Assembly: GCA_013398055.1 (NCBI GenBank)
Contig: VZRS01014568.1
Location: 1 to 64,000, forward strand
Direction of reading: 5' to 3'
Source: Ifrita kowaldi
Taxonomy: Eukaryota > Chordata > Aves > Passeriformes > Cinclosomatidae
Length of the DNA stretch: 64,000 bases
In this document: positions 52,166 through 64,000 of the stretch, in pieces
Layout of the letters: every line of letters starts with the position of its first letter
How positions within the stretch are numbered: the first letter of the stretch is position 1
Translations under genes and position numbers: made by a program
Notes under the pieces: generated by a model
Database searches by the model: none
Seen by the model: only the letters and a program-made list of their open reading frames with translations
Told to the model about the DNA's origin: nothing

Positions 52166-55100
52166 ACGCTTTACAAATTATTTAACTACTTGATAATATC
52201 TACATTCTCCACTTCAGACAGCTAATTTCAGTATTCTAAAATTTCATTGTCAGCACCAAAGGTGCCTGCCTCTCTCCACTGATTTATAACAAAATTCTGG
52301 CTTTAAGCTTTTGAATGGCATCTGAGGTGGATTTCTATGGTAACTGAAGATGCTGTAAAAACTCCCCTTAGGGGTAAAAATCCATAAGAGAACTTGGGTT
52401 GCTAGGTCATCTGTTTCTAAAACTAAGAAATCATAATAAACAGCCTACACAAAGATTTAGTAATGTAAGAAAATTACTTTGAAGTTTTAATTTTACAGAA
52501 ACCTGGGTAGGAGATGTTATGTTTGCCACTGGCCCACAATGTCACAGGCAGATTGTCCTCTACCCAAATTCTGACTATGTGGTGCCAGCATGTCTTTTTT
52601 GAAGTCCTCCTCTGAAACTGAAATAATAAAATAATTAAAAAGTACTACCACGGATGAACACAAGATTAATATAATTAAATCAAACTGGCATTAGTAAGCT
52701 TCATCCAAAGCAGATCTCACCTTCAAAAGAAAAATATGACTTTGGGTGGGTACCAGCTAATAGAAATAGATTCCTGGTTGAGAAGAAGAATGAGGGTAGA
52801 ATCAAAGGAAAGTAATAAGCCTCATGTGTGCAGGGGGGCTTAATTTCTCCATCTTTTTCAAAGTGGTCGTGTTGCTTATTATACAAATTGGTCACATGCC
52901 ATCATAGGGTCTCCCCTAAAAGGTCTTCCTGAAATTTATCCTGTGGTTGGGAGGAAGGAAATCTTGAGCTAATACTGATGGTTCTCTTGTCTTTGTCTCA
53001 TATCTTCCTTGGCAAAAAAAAGAGAGAACAGTCTTTGATTCTAATATCTAATTATCTAATCACTGATAATCATTACCTTGAACAGATATATTACTGTAAT
53101 CATAATCAGAAAACCAATGTTACTCATGAGGAGAATCACAGAAAGTTGAAGAAAGCTTTGCTATTTCATAACTTCTGCCAATAATAATCTAGTGAAAGTA
53201 GTGAGTTTAAAGTGTCAGCTATATTTTCTGTCACCTTGAATCCAATAAAAAGTTAAACCACTCTCTGTGGCATGGACTTCTCTTTGTTCTTTGCCTTTGG
53301 ATACATTCACGCAACAGAGCTATGAACCATGACTCAGATTTCTAAGCACTATTCACAAAGAGCTGTTATCTGATTAGAAAATAAAGACTAAGCTCATGTC
53401 CTTAACATGAATCTAATTTTGTTCAGTTTTCACAATACATTCACAACCTGGAGGCAATAGAAAAGCATACCTGGCAGAAAAGACCTGATGACCCCTTAAC
53501 CTTGAAAATATCATTTGAATTCTAAGAGCACAAAGGAAGAGAAATTAGGCCTGGTTTTTATCTTTACCTGAGCTTGATTAGGTCACAGAAAGTTCAGGTA
53601 ATACTTATGCCTCACAGCTACAATCATCACAGCAGTAGAGAAGCTGACAGAACAGAAAGAAATGAATAGAAATTAAAACTTTTTAACCAATATTCCAGCT
53701 GCCTGATTGCAAAGAAAAGGTTCAAAATAAAAACTCTCTGGAAGTAAATTGACACATTTTGTTCTGATTAGCATCCAAATTAGTAAATCAGCAGCACAGA
53801 CAGTGAAAACTTTAACTGAGATAATTCCCCTGACTTAAGATGTTTTCAGAGGAAAACTTTAATTTAAAAACCATGATAACCATGCATTTAAATATTTTAA
53901 TTTGTTATTGTAATGCATGGAACTTCATAAACAGGTACAAAACCAAGCAGCACAAAAACTTTAGTCCATTTTTAGTATTACCCTTATATCTTCAAATCCG
54001 AACTCAGGTTTTCCAGATTTCCCAGTAGCTTGTTGAGCTGAAGGACATATCATTAGAACATTTCACACCCTATGCAGAACCTGTTAATCTACACAAGCCA
54101 CTAGGACTATTTATGCTTTTGGAGAAGCCACAATTGCCCACTGCTTAGGTTAGATCAACCAGTTGAAAATTCAGCATAAACAAAGCACAAAAGAGAAAAA
54201 GATTGACAGCTCTAGTAAGCTGTCAGCTTCAGGAAAGAGGCAGTGTACTCTTAGCTTGGAAAATCACAGAGAGAGGGACATCACTGGTTTAGTTAGCAAG
54301 AAAAGTTTTCCCAACAGTCCTCTAGAAAGGCTTTACATTTACATCTGCTTTTGATGTCTCAGTATCTGATGTCTTTCCTGACTATAAATACACTTACACT
54401 ATAAATACATTTATCGTCTCTTGTAAAATGTTTTGAAATCTTCTGATGAAAAGCACTAAATATGCAGCCTTCTATTTATGGAGAAGTTTAAGGTGAGATA
54501 ATGTTCTCTGCACTGAGATTTCATGGTTCTGCAGAGAGGGTTGGTCTCCCATCAAAGAGCTATTTACACATTAGAAAGGATCTGTCAATCCCACCACTGC
54601 TGATCAAGGAAAACTAGTAAATGAGCTAGTAGCAATCGCAGTTGGGGAAAGAAAATACAGCAACAAAACTGCAACAAAGCAATGACATTGATACCAAGCT
54701 GGAGCATGAGAAATTCAACCTGAGAAATTCAACACGCCAAATTGTCTTCACACTATTCTTGATTTAGCTAACCCAAATGTAGACAGAAGTGACACCAGAT
54801 GAGTCAGGCACACCGTCTGGACTCAAACTCTGAATTTGGAAGTGACAAACTCACAAAAGTTTGCTTGGCTGTTTCATTTCAACAGCTAAAGCAAAAGCCA
54901 AGTTTCCTTTTTAGCTTTCAGACAACTTGCAGTTGAACATATCCAAAGGTTAAGGGGCTTGCTGAAGGTGTGTGCTGCTGAGATTAAGAAGAAATTATCT
55001 AAGAGCTCAAGTTTTAACCCACATTAAGTCAGTGAAAAGGGCTGGCAGAGATACGTGGGAAGGTCTGTTGTGGAAATTGTGTGCAGTGGTTGCTTGCTTC

Positions 55101-56271
55101 CATCCACTGAAATATATATGCTTAGGTTTGGCCAAGTAACAGGACATTCATTGCTAGCCACTGAAAACTTGGAGAGCTGTTACACCCAAATTATGATTGG
55201 TCAGAAGGTGTCAACAAACTGAACAACACAGGCCTCATTTGTTGCAGTTCTTTTACCCCAGAAATAACTCTCTCTACATTTATGAAAGGAAAGACTATCT
55301 ACACAAATGCAAACCACAAATCCTCAGTTCCATTAAGCATTGCACTCATCATGGCATGCTAATTTATTAATAAATGGGTACAGAAGAGATGTATCTAATT
55401 GGAATGCACCATTTTCAAAGTAAGTTACCTGATCTCCACGCTTCATTTAATGTGTTATTCCAATAATGTAATTCTTAGTGTGAAATCAGAAAATTCCTAT
55501 CCAGGGAATGTGTGGGAGGATGATAAATATGATCATGGTCAAGGTAAAATGAAGTGATTAATGATACGAGACTTAAAAAATGAAATTGTAGCCAAAAGTA
55601 GTATGCTGTACCATCCAATAAACAAAATATTTTGGTTTAAGTACCTGAATAATTACTGTGTTTGGAAGAAGAATGCACAATGTTTGACAATCCTTTCTGA
55701 ATACTTGTAGTGTTTCTTCCAGGATTTGTGCCTGGGAATTGACTAGTCTGAAGGTTGCTATGGAAAACACTCAGCTTACACAGCACACAGTGTAGGGGGC
55801 AGATATGAACTAAACAGGAGACTGGCGTCTGTAAAACTCCTTATGGTTCTTTTCATATGTATTAATTGTTGAAGCTATTAAGTCAAGAAGAGAAAAAGAC
55901 ACCACATAACTAAGTCACAACTGTCTACTGATTTCAGAAGAACTGCACAATCAGAATTTGACTTGGGGATATTTACATAAGGTTTTAATAATCATTAAGT
56001 TAATAAATATTCTTTTCTCCCACCTTGATATGCCTGCCCTCTCCTTGGGAAACTGATATTCTGTCAAGATTTTCTTTTTCACTGACAGAAAGACAACCAG
56101 AGAGACGTCAAAACAGTCCTTCTCTTGTCTTTGTTATTGTTTATTAGTGATGACAGGGAGATCGTTAGACACAAGCTTTTTGATGCTAGACATTATAGAA
56201 AACAGCAACAAAAATCTTTAAGTTAGAAGGGGGGTGGAGACAGTTCAAGGAAATAGTGGGATACTCTCAGC

Positions 56272-56499
56272 TCAGTTGGGCACAATGATGAGCATGACAC
56301 GGTCGTGTCTGCCACACGAGCTGCCTGTAAGAGCTTCAGATATCACAAGATAACATTTACGGAGGATTTCAAAGAAAGTAAGAACATTCTGAATGAGAGG
56401 CTCGAGGGAGACCATCACCTGGAGAGAGCTGTCCCTGACTGACACCACAGTGAGTAAAAAGCAAGTCTGCCACAATTCCTGTAGACAAAGTCTCTTCAC
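56272..56499 (-). other. CpG-retaining open patch of unknown nature
   Basis: A 75-codon minus-strand frame lies in a patch with about six CpG sites, more than its surroundings. It contains a 14-base palindrome, GACACG, two bases, CGTGTC (56296-56309). I recognise no protein family in the translation. It could be a decayed retrocopy, a conserved non-coding element or chance. Confidence 0.25.
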
Positions 56500-57587
56500 A
56501 TGACCCGGCTTGAGCTTATGAATAAAGTTTGTTCAGAATTTGATTATTTTTCTGAGATGGTGTTTGACAGCCTGGAAAGGAGTTGTGTATTTTCTGGACA
56601 AGCCTCTTCTCTGTTTTTTTAAGCTGCCATCATTGACTTTAACCATCTCTAGTGTGTATTTGCTTCCCACTGCAGAATCTTATGAGAATATGATAGTTTT
56701 GCTGACACTGTGGACAGAACAGATCCACAAGAATATCCTCTACACTAATTCTACTTGTCTAATCTATCTGATTTAGTACATTTAAAAAATTTCTTTTGTA
56801 AGCCTCCTCATGGAATGAACTCTGTCTAAGGAAAGTGGCTAAAAATTATTCAAGTTTCTTGCAATTGCAATAATTCTTTCCAGTGCCTTCTTGTTCAGAC
56901 AAACAGATGTGGCATCACATACCATAGGAGGAAAAAAAATAAAAGATATTAGAGATATCTCCTAAAAATGGCAGCAGAAGGTGATCTATAACACAACTTT
57001 TAATGAGATACTGGGAAGGCAAGAAACTACTGTTTTAATGACACTTAAGTGGCCAGAGCAAGTCATAAAGACAAAAACTGTAAAAGGAAAGGATCACTCC
57101 ATGATCAATGGAACTATTGGAGGGAGATTTCCCCTGCCCTGATGTCCTGTGCCACTGACTACTGCAACCACCTGCTCCTGTTAAATCCTCAGCACTTCCA
57201 AGGTCATCTCCCGGGCCATCTCATTGAGCTGTCTTCACAGTTTCTCCTGAACACCTCTGTTTCTGTCTACACACACCCATTCAATAAGCCATTTACATAG
57301 TGGCTACAGCTGTCTTTTGTGGTGATGAAGCTCCACATGTCAAGACTATTTCTGAGTTATTTGGTGTATGCAGGTGAATTAACAGGCAGACATGGGGCGA
57401 TGAACTTGCACCGTGACCATTCCCTCAGCTGAAGGAAGGATGCAACGCTCTCTCTGTCCACAATCAATTTTCATCAGTTGCACAATGTTCAATATCTGCA
57501 TAATAATGCTAGGAAAACCTGATGTAAGCCATTAATATACATGTCTAAAACATATGCATCCATTCTTATGTTTTCACATCACCGATC

Positions 57588-57952
57588 TGGGCTCCATCAT
57601 GCCTCTGGTGACTTGGGAAGTCAAACACCATCAGTCCAGATGTTCCCCCCTTCCTTCTTCTTCTCCCATCTTTATGTGCCAAGCATGATGCCATTGGGGA
57701 TGTGATATCCTTCTGGTCAGCTGAGATCAGCTGTCCTGGCTCTGTTCCCACCCAACTTCTTGTGCACCCCCAGCTTCCTCACTGGTGGGGTGAGGTGAGA
57801 AGCAGAAAAGGCCTTGAATCTGTGCAAGTGCTGCTCAGCAATAATGGAAACATCCCTAAATTATCAACACCATTTCCAGCAAAAATGCAAAATGCATTTC
57901 CGTACTAGCAACTATGAAGAAAATTAGCTCTGCCTCAGCCAAAAGCAGCACA
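57588..57952 (-). mobile_element. Truncated LTR of an avian endogenous retrovirus, minus strand
   Basis: The plus strand shows 'gtgacttgggaagtcaaaca', 'ttcccccccttccttcttct', 'ttctggtcagctgagatcagc', 'cttcttgtgcacccccagc', 'gcagaaaaggccttgaatc' and finally 'actatgaagaaaattagc' with GCCAAAAGCAGCACA. This is the reverse complement of the 5' part of the same broad LTR family as the piece at 50758-51354, and it matches the common form of that family more closely. The LTR start (TGTGCTGC on the minus strand) is intact at 57952. The 3' part, including the U5 end, is missing from about 57588 leftwards. There is no coding content. Confidence 0.9.
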
Positions 57953-60238
57953 GCATGCCAGACAATTCTGTTACAGTCTGTTACTAATTTGCAGAGAACA
58001 CAGACTTTTTAGATGCTTCACTGTGTTATCTTATCCTGTCTGCAAAGAGTAGTAAGTGGAGTGCTCTTTTTTTTTCAGGAAAATATCATTTTTTAATTAA
58101 TTTTATAAACAAAATCCTTTGTGGATATAAATATTTCACCTATCACTCTCCTCTTTACTCCCTTGTCCCTAAGAAACTCCTATTGCTTATTTTTCATGAA
58201 AGGCTTGTCAAGATGAGAAGCCATCACAGAAACATTTCTGACAATTGGCTTATTCATAATCTAATTGCGCTGGCAGGCAAGAAACTCCAAAAGTCCCTCG
58301 ATGTGCCATGACAGTTTTTACATGGATCTTGAAAACACTTGCCAAGCAACTTTCACAGCCTTGAAGTTTCTGTCAGGAGAATAGAGAGAGGAATGAGAAA
58401 AACAGGGACTTCAACCACATGAAATACAACTCAACAATTTTTCTTCCTCTATGCTGAAATGCTGGCATAAAACTTGTGTGAAAGACACACAGGGAGACAT
58501 ATTTGCTCTTCTAAGAGTTTTGTCTTTCAAGAGCTTAACTAAGATCATCCTGGGTTAAAGGTGTACAGTGAAGAGAAGCCTTTTTAATTATTCCCATCAC
58601 AGGGGAAAAAAGAAGATTTATTCTGCATCAGAGGAAAGGTCCACCAGTGTCGTTTCCCCAGTAACACCTACCAATGGATGTTTAAAGAGGAGGAGGAGCA
58701 CATATACAGAGCAAGAACAGGTCTCATTTCTACAGACATGGGTTTCTCTTCCAACAGACCTGGAGAGGATGGGCAGCAACACAAGCATTTGTCTTGGTAA
58801 GAAAGTCAAGTCAACTGGTCTCCTTGCTCTGTGAAACATTTGCTAATGGGCAGGGTGGAGGTCTTGGACTTTACCCCAAACAGGGATACATGAGGAAGCT
58901 TATTTTCCTCAGACCCATTGCTCCTGCCTATCTGTCAGTCAAATAAATTTCTATCATCTACAGACACGTTACACTTAAGTTTCCCTTCTAAGTGTTTTTC
59001 TTTTTTCCCTCAATGGAACATTGATGCCTACTAAAAAAAAAGAGCAAAAAGTTACATATAAAATGACTCTATGATCTGGGGGCTATGCATTATTTATGCC
59101 TTAAACATCTGACCTGAAATTTTGTCCTCATTGTTTAATATTTTAGGTCTTAATAGAGAACCAAAGAGATACTGATAAGAAAGAGTATGGGAATGAATGA
59201 TTTCACTCTACTTTTGCCCATCTCCCTTCAATTTACTTCCATATTTTAACATATTATGCAAGCTAATACAGATTTTCAAAACCACAGGAAAAGGAAGTTC
59301 AAATAGAAATACCTACTTACTGTGTTCATGCTCAAGTCTTCTGAAGACCTTTTGAAAGGCCTTTGTGGGTTTGAGACACTTAAGATAAAGAAACAATACC
59401 GTCTGGAGTAGACAGCTAAACTGGCATCAAATCTACCACTTTATGAAATTGAACAGTAGAATCAATAGATTCTCAACTACGTCACATTAACAACAGAGCA
59501 GGTAGATTTATACAACCCCTTGATTGCTATGTTAGACTTCATCATGGTCAGGATAAAAGAGCTTAAGGCTGCCTGCTCCAAGGCAGAAGAATGCATCCTC
59601 TCAGTGGTGCTAATCACTTAAGATGGATTTTGCAGGAAGATGACAAAAATCCACTGGTTTAATGTTTTCATTGGAAGACATCTCAAAACACAGTTCAGTC
59701 TCCACCACAGACATCTGTCTGAACAAGTAGAGTTAATTTTTCCCTGGAAAGGAAGGGTTATCTCTGCACTCTCAGCTACACAGGGAGTGAACAGAAAGCT
59801 TAGGCTAGATATTGGAATTTGGGGAAATGACTCTATCAAGATACCTTTTCCTATTCAAACCCTCTTCCTGCTACTTCAAATGGAAACTTCTCACAGTCTT
59901 GCTAACAGATGCCCATGCCTTCCTTCCAGGAACACTTCCTTTGCTGGTATTTGTGCTGCATAGAAAAGCAGTGGAGTGGCTCAGGAGAAGGCTTTGGAAG
60001 TGAAGAGGAGCAGCAGGATGTTATTGAATATGCCTCACAAATTACTTGTGGTTTAAATGATTTAAGGATACAGGGTAGTTATTTCATTGGATGGACAGAT
60101 TTGGTCAAATGCCTTAACAGCACTCATGAACATTAATATAAATTCCAAGTGACTATTCAATTCCATGCTCATAGTCCTTGTTATTCCAGTTGCTGTGTGA
60201 CTATCAGAAGAAAACAGATTGCTGTTCATTTTAATCAG
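57953..60238. other. Non-coding stretch, nothing recognised
   Basis: Frames at 58568-58834 plus, 58618-58839 minus, 59640-59963 plus and 59909-60136 plus overlap each other on both strands and lack domains. AT-rich runs are frequent near 58060-58140 and 59030-59060. Confidence 0.45.
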
Positions 60239-60480
60239 TCAGATCACAGTTTTATTGAACGTGCCTGTTTGATGTGATTGCATCTTGCGCAACTGAGCGA
60301 AATGAGACAAAAAGAGCAATTTTATATCACGTAGATAATAACAGATGCGCCCCTCAGAATTCATTATAGAAATCTGTTTTGCAGCCGTATGTTCCATTTC
60401 ATCTGAAATCCTTTTGTTCTCATCAGCCTCTTCCTGTGTGAAACAACCACTCTGCATTTTGCAAGCATCCACTAATGGAA
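60239..60480 (-). other. CpG-retaining patch: conserved element or retrocopy candidate
   Basis: About six CpG sites survive in roughly 240 bases of otherwise AT-rich DNA. On the minus strand a 77-codon frame spans 60472-60239. Its first half is coding-like in texture (TQEEADENKRISDEMEHTA), and an AATAAA lies at 60256-60251, just before its stop. I do not recognise the peptide. The patch could be a conserved non-coding element kept by selection, the tail of an old retrocopy, a small exon or chance. Confidence 0.3.
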
Positions 60481-60960
60481 TCTGATATTACCTTGTCCAT
60501 ATCCTTGGACCTCCTGCTAAATATTGAAAACTAAGAAGTCTACTTTTCCGTAACCTACTAAAATAGCCTCCATACAGTCACCTGATTGTAAGCACTAGGC
60601 ATATTTACCCTCTCTATTACTATTTACCTTTTAAATATTGCTCTCTAATAACTGAAAATAGAGAGCTTTAGCAGTAAATAGTTTTAAAACATTTTGTTTC
60701 CTTGGTTTTCCCTTCCGCTTCAGTCTAAGCCTTCAGGGTGAGCACAGCTCTATGAAATCCCAGTACAGCCTTGGTGTCATTTTAGTTTAAATTTTGTTCA
60801 AATCTGCAGCCATCCAAATGCCTTTAGGACTTATATGCATGTGTGTGAATCAAAATTACAGGTATCATATGCTGCTTCTTTTCTTCATAACCTTTCTTAA
60901 CCTTCTACGTGACTATGCTGAATAATATGTACTTTATTGGCTTGATTCTTAGCTGATGTA

Positions 60961-61080
60961 TATTCAAGTGGCTCCACAGATTTTAGTGGACTTATGCCAA
61001 ATTACATTACTGCAATGGTTTGGCTGAAATCCTATCACCTTTGACATCATTGGCAAAACTCCCATTGTCTTCAGCAAAGA
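60961..61080 (-). repeat. Old amniote interspersed repeat, family not named
   Basis: The plus strand reads GGCTCCACAGATTTTAGTGG, then 'cttatgccaaattacattac', 'ggctgaaatcctatcacc' and 'ttggcaaaactcccattgtc', ending TTCAGCAAAG. Its reverse complement has the order of a widespread bird, crocodile and turtle repeat text ('ttgacttcaatgggagttttgcc ... ggatttcagcc ... agtgtaaattggcataa ... tccactgaaatc'). Strand is assigned by the 'caatgggagttttgcc' text. The copy is well diverged. Confidence 0.5.
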
Positions 61081-64000
61081 AATTACTTCAATGTATATGC
61101 TTGGCATATAGAGACCCTCCTCAGTGCAAAGTCATGCAGTCAGACATGATGATGTCTCAGTTAGAGGCATCACATTCATCCTGTGAAGTCTGCTAGAGGT
61201 TAACACTAAAACATAAGTTTTATGAGTATACAACAGAAGGAATACAAGAAAGGTTGGAGAAACACAAATTAACTTTTGCAAAAATCGTTCAAAGGTATTT
61301 CAATGTAAATCTGACAGTGACTGAGAGCATCTCCTTAGTTTGCTTTGTCTTTCTTTTAAAATCACTGGCTTCCTTAAATACCTTTCTTTCTCTAATCAGA
61401 AATCATCATTTTCTCTGGGTAAAGCCTGCAGGTATATACATATCATAAAATCAGTAGATTAAGAACTAGGACCCAGACATATCCCTACACCCACTCCTCA
61501 CAGCCCACACATGTGGTACCCTCTCATGCTGAGGACACTTGATAAATCACTCATCCTTCCTCCATGCACTCTGAGGCACTCCACCTGTTCTTCCAGGGCC
61601 TACTTTTTTCCCCACATCCATATATCTACAGCATCCACAGTATCAGAGCCCCACTGAGTTATATTTCCCATCTCTCTATGTCTCCCTCTATGATTCCCGC
61701 ATGAGGCTGCCATATCTACAAGTCTAGATCTCAATATAGTGAGTAATTATCATCATCACCTACTCATGTTTCAGTGTGAATTCTTGCTAGTCGTCTCTGT
61801 ACAAGTCCTTTCCGTCTCCCTAACTCCTTTTTCTTTTTCTACATCACTCTAAGACTTTAAGTCCACATCCAGCTCATAGCATGTTAGAGGCTTGATTCTT
61901 CAGCTTATGTTCCTGTAGGATGTCTAATAATCTTGTAGCATAGACTAGTGGTGAAAGCAACTAGATAATTAAATCCTCTCCTGCTCTTTATTCAGCCCTA
62001 CTAATGTCTTATGTATAACCTCAGACCCTCAAAATCTGCCACATCTGTTTACATATATTTGGACTAAATCTATTAAGGTGATGTTGTAGCATAGGTTTAA
62101 ATAGCATCTTGCACAATCAGATCCTGATCTGCAAATAATTTTGGTTTCAGAGAAGCATTTTCATTCAATTAAGAAAAAAAAGCTCTGGACTTCTTTCTAT
62201 TTTCTTGTTTTAGTTTGACTTGGCATTTTATTGTTGTTTGGGGTTTTCTTACTGTTTCACAGAAACACTCAGATCATCTTTTTTTGAAATTTCCTTTCCT
62301 CAGTCTGAGCAGCAAATCAAACAGTCAGTCATTCAGACAAGACAAGCCAGCTCTTTTAAACTCAATTGAAATACCAACAATAATAATAATTGATTTCCAG
62401 TCCTATTTCAGCAGAGGACATCACACACTTAAGCTATTGCCTTGTTGGACTGGAGGTATGCTAAATGATAAAGGGACTGTCTCTCTCATGTCTGTTTCAA
62501 GAGAGCAAGGGGATTTCTATTTCTTGTCAACCTGGAGGAGCCTGATAACAAGACGTTTTTTTAATCTGAAAGCTAGGATTTCATCAAGTGCAACTTTTGT
62601 GTCTTGAGAGACAGATGTTGAGGTTCTGAAGCGTCAAAAATCCTTCCAGTGAAAAACAGGCGTAAATTACACTTGTGTTAACAGTAAAGGGACAGATGCA
62701 AAATCCATATCAAAACGTTATGAATGATATTGCAGGCCTAATGTTGCTTTGTGTGTGACATTAATTCCATTGAAAACACATTGACATAAAAGCCTAATAT
62801 AAACATTACCAGCTAAGCCTGAAATAAAGGCAGGAAGGTTATCATTGACAGTATGGATATAAACATATCAGTCTTATAATAGTATTATAAATAAAAAGGT
62901 TGTTAATTTAACAATGGCCATATATATATATTTAAGTAATGTCAGTGCTCACACATTGCCATCCTTTGTTTCAGCATTTATGTGGGACCTCATAAAGCAG
63001 CCAAACACTTCCTGTTAACTTTTAGGGAATGATAGCACAAACATGACCATAAGCATGATTCTGCTGCATAAATCAGGTCTGTACATGTGTAAATTGCATT
63101 GGTAATTTATGAATGTAAGCACAAACAGAAATAGCCAGGCCATACATCAAAAGCACAAATGCAATGAAAAACAAGGTCTGGAAATCACACCCAGGTTCTG
63201 CAGGTATGCGCTGTTAGAGCACAGAAGGACAAAGAAATATTTTGTAAACAATGCCTGTCATACTCAGGCCTCAAAGTTCTCAGGGAGTGTTATATTAACA
63301 GCAGAAATTTATACACTGTGACCCTCCCAGGTATCCCCTCATCCTGTTACTTCCTTATGAAGGCCTGGTACTACCAGAGCCGATGGGAATTTTTGAGAAG
63401 AGATTTGTTATTTCTGTGGGGCCAAGCAACCCTTCTACCACACAATTCTGTGAGCTCTTGCTTTTAAACAAGGCCACTTACCAGAGACCTTAGGACTGTG
63501 GAAGCATCTGTGGAAGCCGATTGTTTGAGGAATTGAGAGACTGACAGTCCAAAGAGACCCAGATACATAATCTGCATGGCACCATCCCCCTGATGTGCAA
63601 TAAAGTTCACAATTGCTTTCAAAACTATGCCGAAAGCTGACAACTTCCTTCAGCTGTCCTTCCATACTGTTTCACATAACAACCTTCAAATGCGGAGGGG
63701 GGGGGACTACATATAGACCAAAGATTTTAATTGTATTATTTGTACTTGAAAATAATTGTGCAGGGCATCAGAGCTCCTTACCACAAACAATCCCACTGGC
63801 AGACAATTTGACTACCAGGCATTTTCCTGGAACCAAGAGACAGATTTCTCTCCATTAGAGCTCGCCATCTGATTTTTCGTACCAAATGCACAGGAGTCAA
63901 AAATGCTTGTAGCTCTGCCTGAATAGTATAGCTGACTCCTGTTTTGGAAAAAGCTTCACTCTCCCACCACATAACAACATTTCATGGCTCTGTACAGAGA
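61081..64000. other. Non-coding stretch to the window end
   Basis: The longest frame (130 codons, 62215-62607 plus) has no recognisable domain. Opposed frames near 63435-63972 are chance. Simple sequence includes an AAT run near 62378-62392, a TA run near 62921-62932 and nine G at 63697-63705. Confidence 0.45.

Larger units (their letters stand above)
51355..57587. other. Non-coding stretch between two LTR pieces
   Basis: I examined this 6.2 kb as a possible provirus interior because both flanking LTR pieces are in the same orientation. No gag, protease, reverse transcriptase, integrase or envelope text is visible on the minus strand, and the base composition is that of ordinary flanking DNA. 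Small frames such as 54163-54354 plus and 55573-55770 minus are unsupported. Confidence 0.5.

Noticed and set aside
51355..57587. Provirus interior between two minus-strand LTRs
   Set aside because: No retroviral gene text is visible, no primer-binding site follows the LTR end, and the two LTR pieces are too different to have come from one insertion.
1..64000. tRNA, rRNA, U6-type snRNA genes or CRISPR arrays
   Set aside because: I looked for tRNA B-box text, U6 landmarks and regularly spaced repeats on both strands and found none.

Overview
The window reads as a gene-poor, AT-rich stretch of a bird nuclear genome. The evidence is the repeat content: degenerate CR1 LINEs in three states of decay (a coding piece at 7035-7465, 3'-end pieces at 25539-25941 and 36131-36228, and a much older relic at 40425-41700). 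There are also two LTR pieces (50758-51354 and 57588-57952) of a type very common in passerine and related bird genomes, and old MIR-like SINE sequence. There is no operon-like gene packing, no long ORF, no tRNA or rRNA gene and no CRISPR array. Almost all short ORFs look like chance reading frames, and none matches a protein family I can name apart from LINE-derived sequence.

Layout. 1-1.6 kb: AT-rich, cut from a GAGAA repeat at the left edge. 1.6-2.0 kb: a candidate terminal protein-coding exon on the plus strand (1602-1800), followed directly by a MIR-type SINE. 2-40 kb: a long non-coding stretch broken by three CR1 pieces, a striking AATTCTAT palindrome (13929-13972), a G-rich run, a hairpin, short tandem duplications and a purine tract. 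40.4-41.7 kb: a roughly 1.3 kb relic of an ancient CR1/L3-like reverse transcriptase region. 44.5-49.7 kb: two 2597-base copies, nearly identical and separated by exactly one N. 49.7-58 kb: a GC-richer patch, a full-length solo LTR and a truncated LTR of the same general family, both on the minus strand. 58-64 kb: non-coding, with a CpG-retaining patch at 60239-60480 that could be a conserved element or an old retrocopy, and an old interspersed repeat at 60961-61080.

The most consequential observation is that the 2.6 kb duplication is very probably an assembly artefact. The first copy ends at the base before the N and the second begins at the base after it, with only four differences seen by eye. 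That is the geometry of two overlapping contigs (perhaps two haplotypes) joined without merging. If so, the real locus is about 2.6 kb shorter and everything annotated between 44487 and 49681 is present once. I found no convincing undescribed biological system. The leads most worth checking are the candidate exon, the palindrome, the CpG-retaining patches and the ancient CR1 relic.
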